From Acidimicrobium ferrooxidans (GTDB lineage Bacteria > Actinomycetota > Geothermincolia > Fen-727 > Anoxymicrobiaceae), in contig DYIU01000004.1 of the NCBI GenBank assembly GCA_020723485.1, forward strand, positions 234,448-298,447: a stretch of DNA of 64,000 nt, written 5' to 3'. How positions within the stretch are numbered: the first letter of the stretch is position 1; each line of letters opens with the position of its first letter. The notes under the pieces were generated by a model. The model did no database searches. It was given only the letters and a program-made list of their open reading frames with translations, and was not told the origin of the DNA. A program made the position numbers and the translations under genes. Shown here in pieces: positions 8,078 to 20,372 of this stretch.

Positions 8078-9505
8078 GGCCAGCAGGTCCAGCTCGCCCG
8101 TGGGCGGCCTGCCCTGGATGATGTTGTTCAGGACCTCTTTGGCCTTGTCGAACTGCTGCTGCTGGGTCTGCTCGGGCTCGTCCTTTATCTCGGCTACCTC
8201 GATGTCCGGCTGGATGCCCTTGCCGTCGATGGACTCCCCGTTCGGGAGGTAGTAAAGAGCTATGGTGAGTTTGGCCGCGCCGCTGTTGTCCAGCTCGAAC
8301 ACCTTCTGGACCGAGCCCTTGCCGTAGGTCTTCGAGCCGACCAGTACCGCTCGCCCGCGGTCCTTGAGCGCGCCCGCCAGTATCTCCGATGAGCTGGCGC
8401 TCCCGCCGTTGGTGAGGACAACCAGGGGGAGGTTCGTCTCTGCGCCTCCGCTGGCGTTTTCCGTCACCTCTTTCTCACCCTTGGTCTGGTAGGAGACGAT
8501 AGGCCCGTCGTTGATGAAGACGCTCGCCGACTTGACCGCCTCGTCCAGCAGCCCGCCGGGGTCGTTGCGCACATCGAGTATGAACCCCTTTACGCCCTTC
8601 TGCTGCATGTCCCTGACCGCCGTGCGGAGCTTCTGGGACACCCCGTCGTTGAACTCGAGCAGGCGGAGCACCCCGATGTTGCCGTCGACTATCTCCGATT
8701 CAAAGTCGGGGACGTTTATCTTCTCCCGGGTCATGGTGAACGTCATGGGCTTGCCGTCACGCTGAACCTTTATCTTGACCTTGGTCCCCTTCTTGCCCCT
8801 GATGCGCAGCACGACCGCGTCGAGCGGCTCGCCCTTGGTGTCCTTTCCGTCCACGGACATGATGACGTCTTCTGGTTTTATCCCGGCTCGCTCGCTGGGG
8901 GAGTCCTTGATGATGGTGACCACCCTCGGCCTCTTCAGGTCCTCGTCGTTTCGCAGGGTGAACCCGACGCCGTAGAAGCTGCCGCTCAGGTCCTCTCCCA
9001 GCCGCCTGTTGACTGTCGGCGAAAGATAGCTGCTGTGCTGGTCGCCAAGCGCGTTCACCAGAGCCGTGAGACCCTCATCGAGGAGCTCGTCCGGGTCCTC
9101 CTCGCCCTTCTTCTCGGCCTTGGCCACGGCGTCATCGGCCGCCTTCACGATCTTTTCCTCTGAGTACTTCTTGTAGTAGTACTGCCTGATGTTGAAGAGA
9201 GCTTCCTGGTAGGTCGGCGATGATTCGAGGTCGAACTTCTCCGAGTCCTCGCTGAAAAGGACTTTGTCTATTACCAGGCCCGCGATGAGGAGCCCCGCCA
9301 GGAGCAGGAATACCACCACTACCGAGAGTATTATCTTGCCGCGCCGGGACATACCCCCGTTGTCGAGCGGCGGGAGGTCGTAGGGAGGCCCCCCCGTGCC
9401 GTACTGCCCGGGAGCGGCCGGTGGATACTGGTACTGCGGGGGCGCCTGGTCCGCGGGGTGACCGGGGCCGGGTGGAGCCTGCCCGCTGCCTGTCTGTTCG
9501 TCCAT
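8072..9505 (-). CDS. ctp: Carboxy-terminal processing protease (S41 family)
   Basis: This 477-aa protein has a proline/glutamine-rich cytoplasmic N-terminus, one transmembrane helix at about residues 56-80 and an extracytoplasmic S41 peptidase. A PDZ domain (YGVGFTLRNDED onward, GIKPEDVIMSVDG) precedes the catalytic Ser in GGSASSSEILAGAL and the Lys of GSKTYGKGS. Such proteases trim C-termini of envelope proteins, often peptidoglycan hydrolases. The position after ftsEX fits FtsEX-controlled cell-wall hydrolysis. Its stop codon lies in a degenerate palindromic repeat. Confidence 0.93.
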   Translation of the reverse strand: MDEQTGSGQAPPGPGHPADQAPPQYQYPPAAPGQYGTGGPPYDLPPLDNGGMSRRGKIILSVVVVFLLLAGLLIAGLVIDKVLFSEDSEKFDLESSPTYQEALFNIRQYYYKKYSEEKIVKAADDAVAKAEKKGEEDPDELLDEGLTALVNALGDQHSSYLSPTVNRRLGEDLSGSFYGVGFTLRNDEDLKRPRVVTIIKDSPSERAGIKPEDVIMSVDGKDTKGEPLDAVVLRIRGKKGTKVKIKVQRDGKPMTFTMTREKINVPDFESEIVDGNIGVLRLLEFNDGVSQKLRTAVRDMQQKGVKGFILDVRNDPGGLLDEAVKSASVFINDGPIVSYQTKGEKEVTENASGGAETNLPLVVLTNGGSASSSEILAGALKDRGRAVLVGSKTYGKGSVQKVFELDNSGAAKLTIALYYLPNGESIDGKGIQPDIEVAEIKDEPEQTQQQQFDKAKEVLNNIIQGRPPTGELDLLAA

Positions 9506-9616
9506 CAGGTGTCTTTCATGCCTGCCGTGGTTTTTCGCAGGCTCAATAATAACGCATATGCCGACTGGTATGACGCGTGCCGCCGGCCGCCGGTTCCACC
9601 GGGGCCGGGGCCCGGA

Positions 9617-10519
9617 CTAGACCTCGATGTACCTCCGCAGGGCGAAGGCGCTCCCGACGGCTCCTATGATTATCCCGAAGAAGACCAGCAGGAAAGCCAG
9701 GAGAGCCGTATAGCCGCCGGTGACGAGGTCTTCTATGCCCACCGCGCTGCCGAACTTCTCGATGAGGAATGAGTGGAGCAGGACGGTGACCAGTATCGCG
9801 ACCAGCGCGCCCAGGAAACCCTCGATGACCCCCTCCATCATGAACGGCCAGCGGATGAACCAGTTGGTGGCACCCACCAGCTTCATGATGCCTATCTCCT
9901 TGCGGCGCGAGTAGATGGCCATCCTGATGGTTATCGACACCAGGGATATGGCCACTATACCGAAGGCGATGACGACCACGAAGCCTATCTTCTGGACGAG
10001 CCCGGTCACCCTCAAGACCTTGCCGACCACGTCCTTCTCGTTCTTTATCTCGGGCTTGCCCGCAGCGTCCTTGCTGACCTCGGTACGCGTCTCGAGACGC
10101 TTGGCCACGGTGTTGTTGTACTTGGGGTCGGTCATGCGCACCCGGAACGACGCCGGCAGCGGGTTGCCCTCGATCTCGCGGAGCATGTCCTGCTGGTCCT
10201 TGAACATCTCCTTGTACTCCTCGAGAGCTTCGTCCTTGGAGATGTACTTTACGCTCTTGACCTCGTCCATCTTCTGGATGAAGGTCGTCATGCTCGCGAC
10301 TTCCTCGCTCGTGACGTCCTCTTTCAGGAACACCCGTATCTCGTCGACCCGCTGTTTCATGTCGGCGGCGATGCCGTTCCCGGTGTGGACCAGCATGCTG
10401 ACTATCCCGAGTATGATGAGCGACAGGCTGGTGACCATTATGGCGGCCACAGTGAGCGCCATGTTGCGGCGCATGCTCGAGGATGATTCTCTGAGGAAGT
10501 ACTTCCAGTTAACTGCCAT
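9617..10519 (-). CDS. ftsX: Cell division protein FtsX
   Basis: This 300-aa protein has one N-terminal transmembrane helix (about residues 20-45), a large extracellular loop, and three C-terminal helices, the FtsX/MacB-like permease layout. Motifs include RRNMALTVAAIMVTSLSL and YSRRKEIGIMKLVGA. It forms the FtsEX complex, which transmits ATP hydrolysis to cell-wall hydrolases at the septum. The ATG at 10519 follows GAGAGGGG and overlaps ftsE by 11 nt, so translation is probably coupled. Confidence 0.95.
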   Translation of the reverse strand: MAVNWKYFLRESSSSMRRNMALTVAAIMVTSLSLIILGIVSMLVHTGNGIAADMKQRVDEIRVFLKEDVTSEEVASMTTFIQKMDEVKSVKYISKDEALEEYKEMFKDQQDMLREIEGNPLPASFRVRMTDPKYNNTVAKRLETRTEVSKDAAGKPEIKNEKDVVGKVLRVTGLVQKIGFVVVIAFGIVAISLVSITIRMAIYSRRKEIGIMKLVGATNWFIRWPFMMEGVIEGFLGALVAILVTVLLHSFLIEKFGSAVGIEDLVTGGYTALLAFLLVFFGIIIGAVGSAFALRRYIEV

Positions 10520-11195
10520 ACCCGTAGACCCCTCTCGCCTGGTCACGGATGACCCGTCCGTCGCGCAGCTCGACCACCCTCTTCTTGAACGTGTTCACGA
10601 TGTCCTGGTCGTGGGTGGCCATGATGACGGTGGTGCCGGTGTTGTTTATCCTCTCGAGGAGCTTCACGATGCCCATGGACATCGACGGGTCCAGGTTCCC
10701 GGTCGGCTCGTCGGCGAGCAGTATCGGCGGGCGGTTGACGAACGCCCTGGCGATGGACACGCGCTGCTGCTCCCCTCCGGACATCTCGTCCGGGTAGGAA
10801 TCGAGCTTGTGAGATAGCCCGACCAGCCTCAGGACCTCCGGCACGTACGTCTCGATGACCCTCCTGGGGCGGCCGGTGACCTCGAGAGCGTAGGCGACGT
10901 TCTCGTAGACCGTCTTCTGCGGCAGGAGCTTGAAGTCCTGGAAGACGCACCCCACCTTGCGCCGCAGGTACGGTATCTTCCATTTCTTGATGTCCGAGAG
11001 GTTCGTGTCCGCTATGTAGAGCTGGCCGTTGGTGGGCTCCTCCTCCTTCAGCATGAGCTTGATGAAGGTGGACTTACCCGAGCCGCTCGGCCCCACGATG
11101 AACACGAACTCTTTCTTGGCTATGTCGACGGTCACGTCGTCCAGGGCGTAGATGTTGCCCTGGTAGACCTTTGTCACTCTCCTGAACTTAATCAA
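10509..11195 (-). CDS. ftsE: Cell division ATP-binding protein FtsE
   Basis: This protein of about 228 aa has Walker A GPSGSGKST, signature SGGEQQR and Walker B ILLADEP in the arrangement of FtsE, plus the FtsE-typical F-x-x-V-x-K-x-Y start (FRRVTKVYQG). The in-frame ATG at 11210 is itself part of the GGAGGGAG ribosome binding site, so the TTG at 11195 is the more likely start. It is the first gene of ftsE-ftsX-ctp and has a good promoter upstream. Confidence 0.95.
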   Translation of the reverse strand: MIKFRRVTKVYQGNIYALDDVTVDIAKKEFVFIVGPSGSGKSTFIKLMLKEEEPTNGQLYIADTNLSDIKKWKIPYLRRKVGCVFQDFKLLPQKTVYENVAYALEVTGRPRRVIETYVPEVLRLVGLSHKLDSYPDEMSGGEQQRVSIARAFVNRPPILLADEPTGNLDPSMSMGIVKLLERINNTGTTVIMATHDQDIVNTFKKRVVELRDGRVIRDQARGVYGYGS

Positions 11196-11230
11196 GAGTA
11201 CTCCCTCCAATACGCTCGTTCATGTTACTG

Positions 11231-11259
11231 ATGATAATTAATGTTGCACAAGTTTTCAA
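11231..11259 (-). promoter_or_regulatory. Sigma-70-type promoter of ftsEX
   Basis: On the minus strand TTGAAA (11259-11254) is separated by exactly 17 nt from TATCAT (11236-11231), about 35 nt before the ftsE start. The surrounding stretch 11211-11345 is unusually AT-rich for this genome and also contains a small AGCCAA/TTGGCT hairpin near 11280-11295. No gene is seen between 11211 and 11461. Confidence 0.65.
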
Positions 11260-11461
11260 GTGTTAACTCTTGACAAGAGCCAATGTGTTGGCTGTGTTGC
11301 GTAAGTTAAATTATGTTGATTTTGTATTATATTGTTTCTTCAGGTTCCACTTCCTCCGCCGGAGGCCACCGGCCTGAATACTAGAGCCGCGCAGGCAATC
11401 GACTGCGGGCGTGCCTGAAAGGCCCCGTTCCGTCACCCGGCCGGGGCTATATATATTTGGC

Positions 11462-12205
11462 TCACTCGAACGGTATATCCTTCTTCCCCCTCGAGCGCAG
11501 GAACTCAAGCACAGATTCGGCGTCCCTGTTCACTATCACGTCCTCCGGGACGCCCGCCTCGTCTATGAGCTCCAGGGCCCTGTCGAACACCCCCACCTGC
11601 GACGCGTCGTGAGCGTCGCTACCTACAACCAGCCTCGTCCCGTGTCGCATGGCTTCTCGCACCACGACCCGGCAGTTCTCGAGGCTGCCCTTGCGGACAT
11701 GGGTGAACGACGAGTTGTTGACCTCCATCAGCACGTTGTTTGACGCGGCCGCGGCGGCCACGGTTTCGTAGTCGAGAGGGTACCAGGGGTTGCCCGGGTG
11801 GACCATGATATCGACCAACCCGCTCTCGATCGCCGCGACGGCGGCCCTGGTGTTCTCCTCCACCGATCTTCCCTCGTAGCCGGTCGTCGGGTGGATCCCG
11901 GCATGGACCACGTCCAGCACACCCAGCACGCGCTCGTCCAGGTCGAGCCTGCCTTCGGCGTCGATGATGTTGCACTCGGCGCTGCGGAGGACCTTCACCC
12001 CGCTCAGCACGCGGGGCAGGACCACCAGGTTCGCGAAGTGATACGTGTGGGGGCCGCCGGGCATGGACGGTCCGTGGTCGGTCAGGGCCACCATCTCGAG
12101 CCCGCGGGAGGCCGCTTCTGCGCACACCTCCCTGATGGTCGAGTAGCCGTGGCCGCTCGAGACCGTGTGCACGTGGAGGTCCGTCCTTATGCGCGGGGCG
12201 GCCAT
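11462..12205 (-). CDS. PHP-domain metal-dependent phosphoesterase
   Basis: This 247-aa protein has the PHP metal-binding motifs in order: DLHVHT (residue 9), TDHGP (about 42), HPGNP (about 136) and SDAHD (about 196). It resembles the YcdX/HisK-like group of phosphatases, with an unknown substrate. The ATG at 12205 overlaps the prfB stop by one nucleotide (TGATG), which indicates coupled translation. A longer open frame upstream is just the shadow of prfB. Confidence 0.88.
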   Translation of the reverse strand: MAAPRIRTDLHVHTVSSGHGYSTIREVCAEAASRGLEMVALTDHGPSMPGGPHTYHFANLVVLPRVLSGVKVLRSAECNIIDAEGRLDLDERVLGVLDVVHAGIHPTTGYEGRSVEENTRAAVAAIESGLVDIMVHPGNPWYPLDYETVAAAAASNNVLMEVNNSSFTHVRKGSLENCRVVVREAMRHGTRLVVGSDAHDASQVGVFDRALELIDEAGVPEDVIVNRDAESVLEFLRSRGKKDIPFE

Positions 12206-13333
12206 CAGCCCGCCCCCTTCGCCGGCTCGGCCTCCTGCTTCTTCATCCACCGCAGGCCCTCCTCGATGAACTCGTCGATGCCGCCGTCCATGACCGCCTG
12301 GACGTTCCCCGTCTCGACGCCGGTCCTGTGGTCCTTGACGAGCTGGTAAGGATGGAAGACGTACGAGCGTATCTGGGAGCCCCAGCCTATGTCCTTGCGC
12401 TGGCCCCGTATCGCCTGTATCTCCTTCATCTTCTCCTGGCGCGCTATCTCGTAGAGGCGCGACTTCAGTATCTTCATGGCTATCGTCCTGTTGCTCATCT
12501 GGGAGCGCTCGTTCTGGCACTGCACCACTATGCCGGTGGGGACGTGGGTTATCCTCACCGCCGAGTCGGTGACGTTCACGTGCTGGCCTCCGGCCCCCGA
12601 GGAGCGGTAGGTGTCTATGCGCAGGTCCCTGGGGTCGACCTCGATGTCGATGTCCTCGCCTATCTCCGGTATCACGTCGAGCGACACGAAAGAAGTGTGG
12701 CGCCGCTTCGAGAAGTCGAACGGTGATATCCGCACCAGCCTGTGCACGCCCTTCTCGGGGGCCATGAGGCCGTAGGCGTTGCGGCCGCGCACCGTGAACG
12801 TCGCGCTCTTGATGCCCCCGCCGTCGCCCGGCTGCACGTCGTTCAGGTCCACCTCGAAGCCCCGGCTCTCCGCCCACCTCTGGTACATGCGCATGAGCAT
12901 CTCGGCCCAGTCCTGCGACTCGAGCCCGCCTGCGCCGGGGTGCAGGGAGACGATGGCGTTGCTCGAATCGAGCTCGCCCTGCAGGAGCGCCTCGTCCTCG
13001 ATGGCCCGCAGCTCCTTCTCGAGCTGCCCGAGCCCGGCCCGGATGTCACCCTCGAACGAGGGGTCGTCCTCGGCCAGGCCCATGGTGTTCATCTCCTCGA
13101 GCTCGGCCACCCGCTCCGCCGCCCGGTCGTACCGGGACACCTTCTCCTCCAGGCGTGAAAGGAGGGCCATGGTGTTCCTGGCCCTCTCCTGGTCGTCCCA
13201 GAAGCCGGGAGCGTTCGCCTCCCGGCGAAGCTTCTCTAGCTCGGTGCGCGATGTAGCCAGGTCAAAGGTAATCACCTATCTTCTCTAGCCTGTTGCGTAC
13301 GGACGCCACTTCGTCCTCGAAATCGACTACCAT
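12205..13333 (-). CDS. prfB: Peptide chain release factor 2, programmed +1 frameshift
   Basis: The downstream frame encodes the RF2 core with the stop-codon-reading SPF tripeptide (RISPFDF) and the catalytic GGQ (SSGAGGQHVNV). The true start is an ATG at 13333 after GGAGAGAG. It opens a 23-codon frame ending at an in-frame UGA (13264-13262) in the context CTT-TGA-C, preceded by AGGTGA. A +1 slip at CTT joins the frames and gives about 375 aa, the normal RF2 size. A start at GTG 13275 would lose the N-terminus. The frameshift lets RF2 sense its own level, since it terminates at UGA. Confidence 0.95.
13261..13280 (-). promoter_or_regulatory. prfB programmed frameshift site
   Basis: The minus-strand sequence AGGTGATTACCTTTGAC provides an SD-like AGGTGA, the slippery CTT codon, a zero-frame TGA stop at codon 24 and the following C, the classic RF2 autoregulatory arrangement. 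Confidence 0.93.
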
Positions 13334-13367
13334 CTCTCTCCTTAAGCCAGTTGAGTATTATTCTATT

Positions 13368-15968
<2,601 letters not shown>

Positions 15969-17614
15969 CGGGAGTCAACGCCTCCTTCGGTAACCTGGGG
16001 TAGACGCGCGCTATCGCGCGCAGGACCTTGCTGTCGTAACGAACGCCGCGCTCCAGGTTCATCTCGACGAGCGCCTCGTTCGCGGTGAGCGGCTCACGGG
16101 TCTCCCCGCCGCGCAGCAGGGACTCGAAGTCGTCCACCGCCCTAAGTATCCCGGCGCCGAGGCTGACGGCCCTGCGCTTGCCCACGTCTACCACGCGGTC
16201 GCGCAGGCCTTCCCTGCCGTGCAGTATCTCGGCGGCAACCTCAAGGTAGTCCACCTGGCCGAGTATGTCCACCCCGCCTGAGATGACCCCCTCGACCTCG
16301 GCGAGCTCCCTCTGGTCCTCGGCGCCCTTCCTGGTTATCGCGCCTATGTCGTGCAGGTACGCGGCGTACTCGACCTGCTTGACGTCCTCGGGCGAGAGGC
16401 CCAGCTCGCGGGCCACACCCTCGGACAGCCGTGCCACCCGCTCCCCGTGCCCCTGCTCCAGGAGCCCGGTCTTCTCGGGGATGGCGGACAGCACCCGGAC
16501 CGTCTCGATAAGGTCCTGGTCGGTCGCCGCTACGCGGTAATACGCGTACGCGATGACGGGCAGCACCGGGAGGACGAACAGCGTCGCCCACATCCCGATG
16601 CCGACGAATATCATCCCCATCAGGACGCCCAGGAAACCGAGCATGAGAAACGCGAACCATGACTTCCGCAGGACGCTCTGCAGGTAGAGCCCCGGGGAGA
16701 AGTAACCCTGCTCGGCCTGTATGTAGGCCGACCTGCCGAGGTAGAACACGTACAGCACGCCCGCGCAGATGCCGGCGGAGACCAGCAGCGCGGGCGTGTA
16801 GTGCCCGAGCAGGACCGGCTTCTGCGGAAGGATGGTCATGAGCCCGAAGAAGAGGAAAGCGGTGATGCCTACGCCGGTGAACTCCACCAGCATACCCACC
16901 ACGTCCTCTTTCTTGAGCTCGCCGAACATCCTGGTCACGAGCGTTACGATGGTCCCGAACAGGAATATCCAGATGACCTGGACGCAGCCCGCGGCCGTTA
17001 TCTTGTCGTACGGGATGGTGGGCAGCGCGACCGGGAGCGCGATGAGGGCCCCCAGCAAGGGAGCGAGGCCCACGTTGACGGTCCCCCCGCCCTTCAGGTC
17101 GAGCTGCAGGTGGGCGGCCAGCGTAAAGAGCACCAGCCAGAAGACGAAGTTGCCGTAGTCTATCTTCCCGAGCCTGGTGAACAGTATGGTCAGAACGAGC
17201 GTGGCGAGGGCCGCTGCTATGGCCAGCGGCAGCGCGAGGGGAATGCCCCGCCCCGCTCTCTCGCGGGGAGCCCTGGCCCCCCCGGAAGGGCCTCGCGTGC
17301 GTCTTGCGGGCAGGGCGAGGTCCTCCTCTTCGGGAACCGGTTCCTCGTCCTCGAAATCCGCCTCGACCTCGGGTGCCCCGGCGCGCTCGCGGGCCCTCGC
17401 CCGCGCCGGCGCCTCGGACTCGAAGCGCTCGAACTCGGCGTCCCTGGCCTCGAGAGCCTCTTCCGCAGGCTCCTCGAAGATCGACCCCTCTGCCTCGATC
17501 TTCTCGGCGGCCGCGACCGTGGCCTTGTAGGCGAGCTCTTCCTCGGTATCGGCCTCGGTGACGGTATCTTCCCAGGCGAGCTCCTCCTCGGCGTCGAGGA
17601 AGGTCGGCTTCTGC

Positions 17615-19249
17615 CTAGGAGTCTTCCTCTCGCGGCCCGGCGTCTTCCTCGCCCTTCTTCCTGCGGGAGGACGACCGCCTTTTCTGCTCTCTGGCCCCTC
17701 GTCTCGATCTCGCACTATCGGACCTCTCCCATTCGCGGATGTCCTTCTCTATTTCGCCTCTTACGTCTGTGTATTTGATGCCCTCGGCCGGCGTAGCCCC
17801 GGCGGGCGCCTCCTGCCCGGCCGGCACCTGGGCCGCATCCGTCAGCGAGGACTGCTGCCCCTCCGGGATGAGCCTCGGCTGCTCCTCAGTCACCCTGGCC
17901 TTAGGCATCTTCAGCCTGTCCCTGAGCGCTCCGGTCCAGAGCCCGCGGGCCGTGACCACCTTTATGAAGGCGTCAACCACCTCGGTGTCGAACTGGATGC
18001 CCTTGGCCTTTATCACCTCGGAAGCGGCCTGCTGCGCGTCCAGCGGCGGCCGGAAGGCCGTCGGCCGCTGCATCGCGTCGAAGCTGTCGGCCACCGACAG
18101 TATCCGGGCCCCCACCGGGATGGTCTCCCCGGCGAGGCCGTCCGGGTACCCGGCGCCGTCCGTCATCTCGTGGTGGTGCCTTATGGTGGGAGTCACCCTG
18201 GCGAATGACAGCTCGGTGGCCACCACCTCGGCAGATATCAGCGGGTGCTTCTTTATCTCCTCGTATTCCTCCGGCGTAAGCGGGCCCTCCTTGTTGACCA
18301 CATCCGGGTCGAGCGCCAGCCTGCCTACGTCGTGCAGCAGGGCGGCCTGCCTCAGGAAATGGAGGTCCTCCTCCGCGAAGTCCATCTCCTCGGCGATCGC
18401 GACGGCTATGTCGGCAACGCCGGTGCTGTGGCCTTCCTGGAACATCCCCCTGCTCTCCACCGCGCCCATGACTGCGAGCGTCGTGTCATCACAGACGTCG
18501 CGCATGGTGCCGTAGCGCGTGTAGACGACCCTGACCGCCAGCAGCGGCGCGAACAGCAGGATGACCGCCGGATATTCGAGCTTGACGTAGACTATCGCGG
18601 TCAGGAAACCGATGCCGCCGTAGAGCAGGTAGCCCGGGAACTTGGTGAGCAGGCGCCTCTCCCAGAAACGCACGAGCCTGCCGCCTTCGGGTGTGAGCAC
18701 CAGCGCGGCGAACACCGTGTTGATAACGAAGAACACCAGCAGAGCCAGTATCCACGGTATCACCAGCTGGCCGCCGTTCTTGAGCGCCGCGTCGATGGTC
18801 TCGCCCCCGGTGTGCCTGAACACCCAGGCCGAGGTCCCGGACGCGAGCACGAGCATGGTGGTGTTGAAGAGTATCCTGCGCACTCCCTGTTTGCCGCGCT
18901 CCATGTAGAAGACGGGGACGCCGAACAGGGCTACGACCGCCGCGCCCAGCGGCCCGGAGACCATCATCGCCATCACGACGGGCAGGAACGCGAGCGAGAG
19001 CCGCCCCCCGGCTTTCATGGGAAGCGCGAAGAACTCCGAGGCGAAGAACAGCACCCCGATCAGGGCCACTGCCCACCAGTTCTCTTTCTTGGCGGTGAGC
19101 ACCAGCAGGGCTATCATCGCCGCGGTGAGGACCAGCGCCACGGCCAGGGCGTTGTCGGCCCTGCCCCTGGGCAGCCTCGGCTGCTTCTCCCGGGGTTCCT
19201 TGCCCTCGAAGAGAGAGTCGTCCAGCTCGAGCCCGCCGCGCTTCACCAT
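17615..19249 (-). CDS. Membrane-anchored HD-GYP domain protein
   Basis: This 544-aa protein has multiple transmembrane helices in residues ~33-245, then an HD-GYP domain with HDVGR at 306-310 and HHHEMTDGAGYPDG at 358-371. The metal and GYP motifs needed for c-di-GMP hydrolysis therefore look intact. A basic/acidic C-terminal tail (RRGAREQKRRSSSRRKK) follows and is encoded in the region that overlaps the next HD gene. It probably links an envelope signal to cyclic-dinucleotide turnover; the input is unknown. ATG start after a possible 28-codon leader ORF. Confidence 0.82.
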   Translation of the reverse strand: MVKRGGLELDDSLFEGKEPREKQPRLPRGRADNALAVALVLTAAMIALLVLTAKKENWWAVALIGVLFFASEFFALPMKAGGRLSLAFLPVVMAMMVSGPLGAAVVALFGVPVFYMERGKQGVRRILFNTTMLVLASGTSAWVFRHTGGETIDAALKNGGQLVIPWILALLVFFVINTVFAALVLTPEGGRLVRFWERRLLTKFPGYLLYGGIGFLTAIVYVKLEYPAVILLFAPLLAVRVVYTRYGTMRDVCDDTTLAVMGAVESRGMFQEGHSTGVADIAVAIAEEMDFAEEDLHFLRQAALLHDVGRLALDPDVVNKEGPLTPEEYEEIKKHPLISAEVVATELSFARVTPTIRHHHEMTDGAGYPDGLAGETIPVGARILSVADSFDAMQRPTAFRPPLDAQQAASEVIKAKGIQFDTEVVDAFIKVVTARGLWTGALRDRLKMPKARVTEEQPRLIPEGQQSSLTDAAQVPAGQEAPAGATPAEGIKYTDVRGEIEKDIREWERSDSARSRRGAREQKRRSSSRRKKGEEDAGPREEDS

Positions 19250-19329
19250 CTTATCCCCGCACCCCCGGCGAGAAACACGTCCGCGATAAACCTGAGGACT
19301 CTTTTGGAGATGTCCAGTATCCCTGCCAC
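19243..19329 (-). CDS. Possible 28-aa leader ORF before the HD-GYP gene
   Basis: A GTG at 19329 follows GGAGGCGGGCA and opens 28 codons (begins VAGILDISKRVL) that end in a TGA at 19245-19243, overlapping the ATG of the HD-GYP gene. The amphipathic peptide and the stop/start overlap suggest translational coupling or a tiny protein. No family is recognised, and chance cannot be excluded. Confidence 0.35.
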   Translation of the reverse strand: MAGILDISKRVLRFIADVFLAGGAGIRW

Positions 19330-19339
19330 TGCCCGCCTC

Positions 19340-19888
19340 CTAGCGAGAGGTGTCTATCAGGCCGTAGTTCCCGTCGTTGCGCCTGTATACCACGTTGGTA
19401 TTGTCGGTCTCGGCGTTTGTGAACACGAAGAAGTCGTGGCCGAGCATCTCCATCTGGAGCGCGGCCTCCTCGGGGGTCATGGGCTTTAGCGCGATGGACT
19501 TTGTCTTGACAATGGCCTGCACGCCCTCGGGTGCCTCCTCCGGTGGAGTCGGACCACGCAGCGCGCTCTCCTGGGCCTGTGTCCTGTCTATCTGCTTTCC
19601 GTGGTACTTCTTTATCTGGCGCTGGAGCTTGGAGACCGCCTTGTCCACCGCGACGTACATGTCGCGGTCGCGCTCGGTAGCCCTCAGGATGCGCCCGTTA
19701 CGGTTGCCGAACAGGGTCAGCTCGGCAATCTGGTTCTCCTGAATGCTCGGGTTCTTCTCGACCACCAGCTTGACCTCGATCTCCTTGAAGCCGAGGTCGA
19801 GCTTCTCTATCTTCGAGACCTTCTGCCGGGCATGGTCCCGCAGAGCGTCTGTTACCTCGATGTTCTTTCCCTTGATCACAACCTGCAA
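19340..19888 (-). CDS. hpf: Ribosome hibernation promoting factor, long form
   Basis: This 182-aa protein has the N-terminal HPF/RaiA domain (MQVVIKGKNIEVTDALRDHA to about residue 100) and the C-terminal dimerisation domain ending VVYRRNDGNYGLIDTSR. That is the long HPF that dimerises 70S ribosomes into 100S particles in stationary phase. It follows cspA on the same strand; a hairpin (stem 19954-19961 with 19983-19990) lies between them. It precedes the HD genes and secA, a common Gram-positive neighbourhood. Confidence 0.95.
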   Translation of the reverse strand: MQVVIKGKNIEVTDALRDHARQKVSKIEKLDLGFKEIEVKLVVEKNPSIQENQIAELTLFGNRNGRILRATERDRDMYVAVDKAVSKLQRQIKKYHGKQIDRTQAQESALRGPTPPEEAPEGVQAIVKTKSIALKPMTPEEAALQMEMLGHDFFVFTNAETDNTNVVYRRNDGNYGLIDTSR

Positions 19889-19953
19889 CTGGCTACCTCC
19901 AGGAAACTGCTCACGTCACGGAGCGCCCGCCTGCGCGCTCACGAGCAAGAGTA

Positions 19954-19990
19954 CAACCCCACCTTGAACCTTATGGCAAGAATGGGGTTG
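19954..19990 (-). other. Hairpin between cspA and hpf
   Basis: CAACCCCA and TGGGGTTG form an 8-bp stem with an inner CTTG/CAAG helix. No T-tract follows on the minus strand, so it is more likely an mRNA processing or stability element than a terminator. Confidence 0.4.
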
Positions 19991-20012
19991 CAATAATTAA
20001 GCTCTTTTCGCG

Positions 20013-20216
20013 TTAGCTCTGCCTGGTGACGTTGGTCGCCTTCGGACCCCTGTCACCCTCTGCTACCTCGAACTGCACCGCTTCGCCCTCGTTCAGGGTG
20101 CGGTATCCGTCGGCCTGTATGTCGGAGAAGTGAACGAAGACGTCATCCCCGTTCTCGCGCTCGATGAAGCCGAACCCCTTCTCCGGGTTGAACCACTTTA
20201 CAACTCCTGATTCCAA
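20013..20216 (-). CDS. cspA: Cold shock protein
   Basis: From the TTG at 20216 (after GGGGGAG) the product is 67 aa, the standard CSP size, starting [17 protein letters not shown] with both RNA-binding motifs (KGFGFI and DVFVHF). It is a single-stranded nucleic-acid chaperone. The longer open frame to 20258 adds a non-homologous N-terminus and passes through the predicted promoter leader. It lies between the structured RNA candidate and hpf. Confidence 0.95.
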   Translation of the reverse strand: MESGVVKWFNPEKGFGFIERENGDDVFVHFSDIQADGYRTLNEGEAVQFEVAEGDRGPKATNVTRQS

Positions 20217-20248
20217 AGCACTCCCCCAGTCCGAAAACCGTTTTGGGT

Positions 20249-20277
20249 AGGGTACCATACGTGCCTGTCAGTGTCCA
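20249..20277 (-). promoter_or_regulatory. Candidate promoter of cspA
   Basis: On the minus strand TGGACA (20277-20272) and TACCCT (20254-20249) are separated by 17 nt and lie about 33 nt before the TTG start. Confidence 0.45.
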
Positions 20278-20372
20278 CCGAGAGCGGGCCCGCGGCAAGC
20301 CCCGAATCGCGGGTTTAAAGCCAAAATCACGGCACCCGGCGCGCGCGTTTCAACAGACGTCCGGTTGCTTTG

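Noticed and set aside
11210-11210. ATG at 11210 as the ftsE start
   Set aside because: It lies inside the ribosome binding site GGAGGGAG of the better-spaced TTG at 11195.
11462-12877. 471-aa open frame read as one gene
   Set aside because: Only the C-terminal 247 residues (PHP domain) are real; the rest is out of frame inside prfB.
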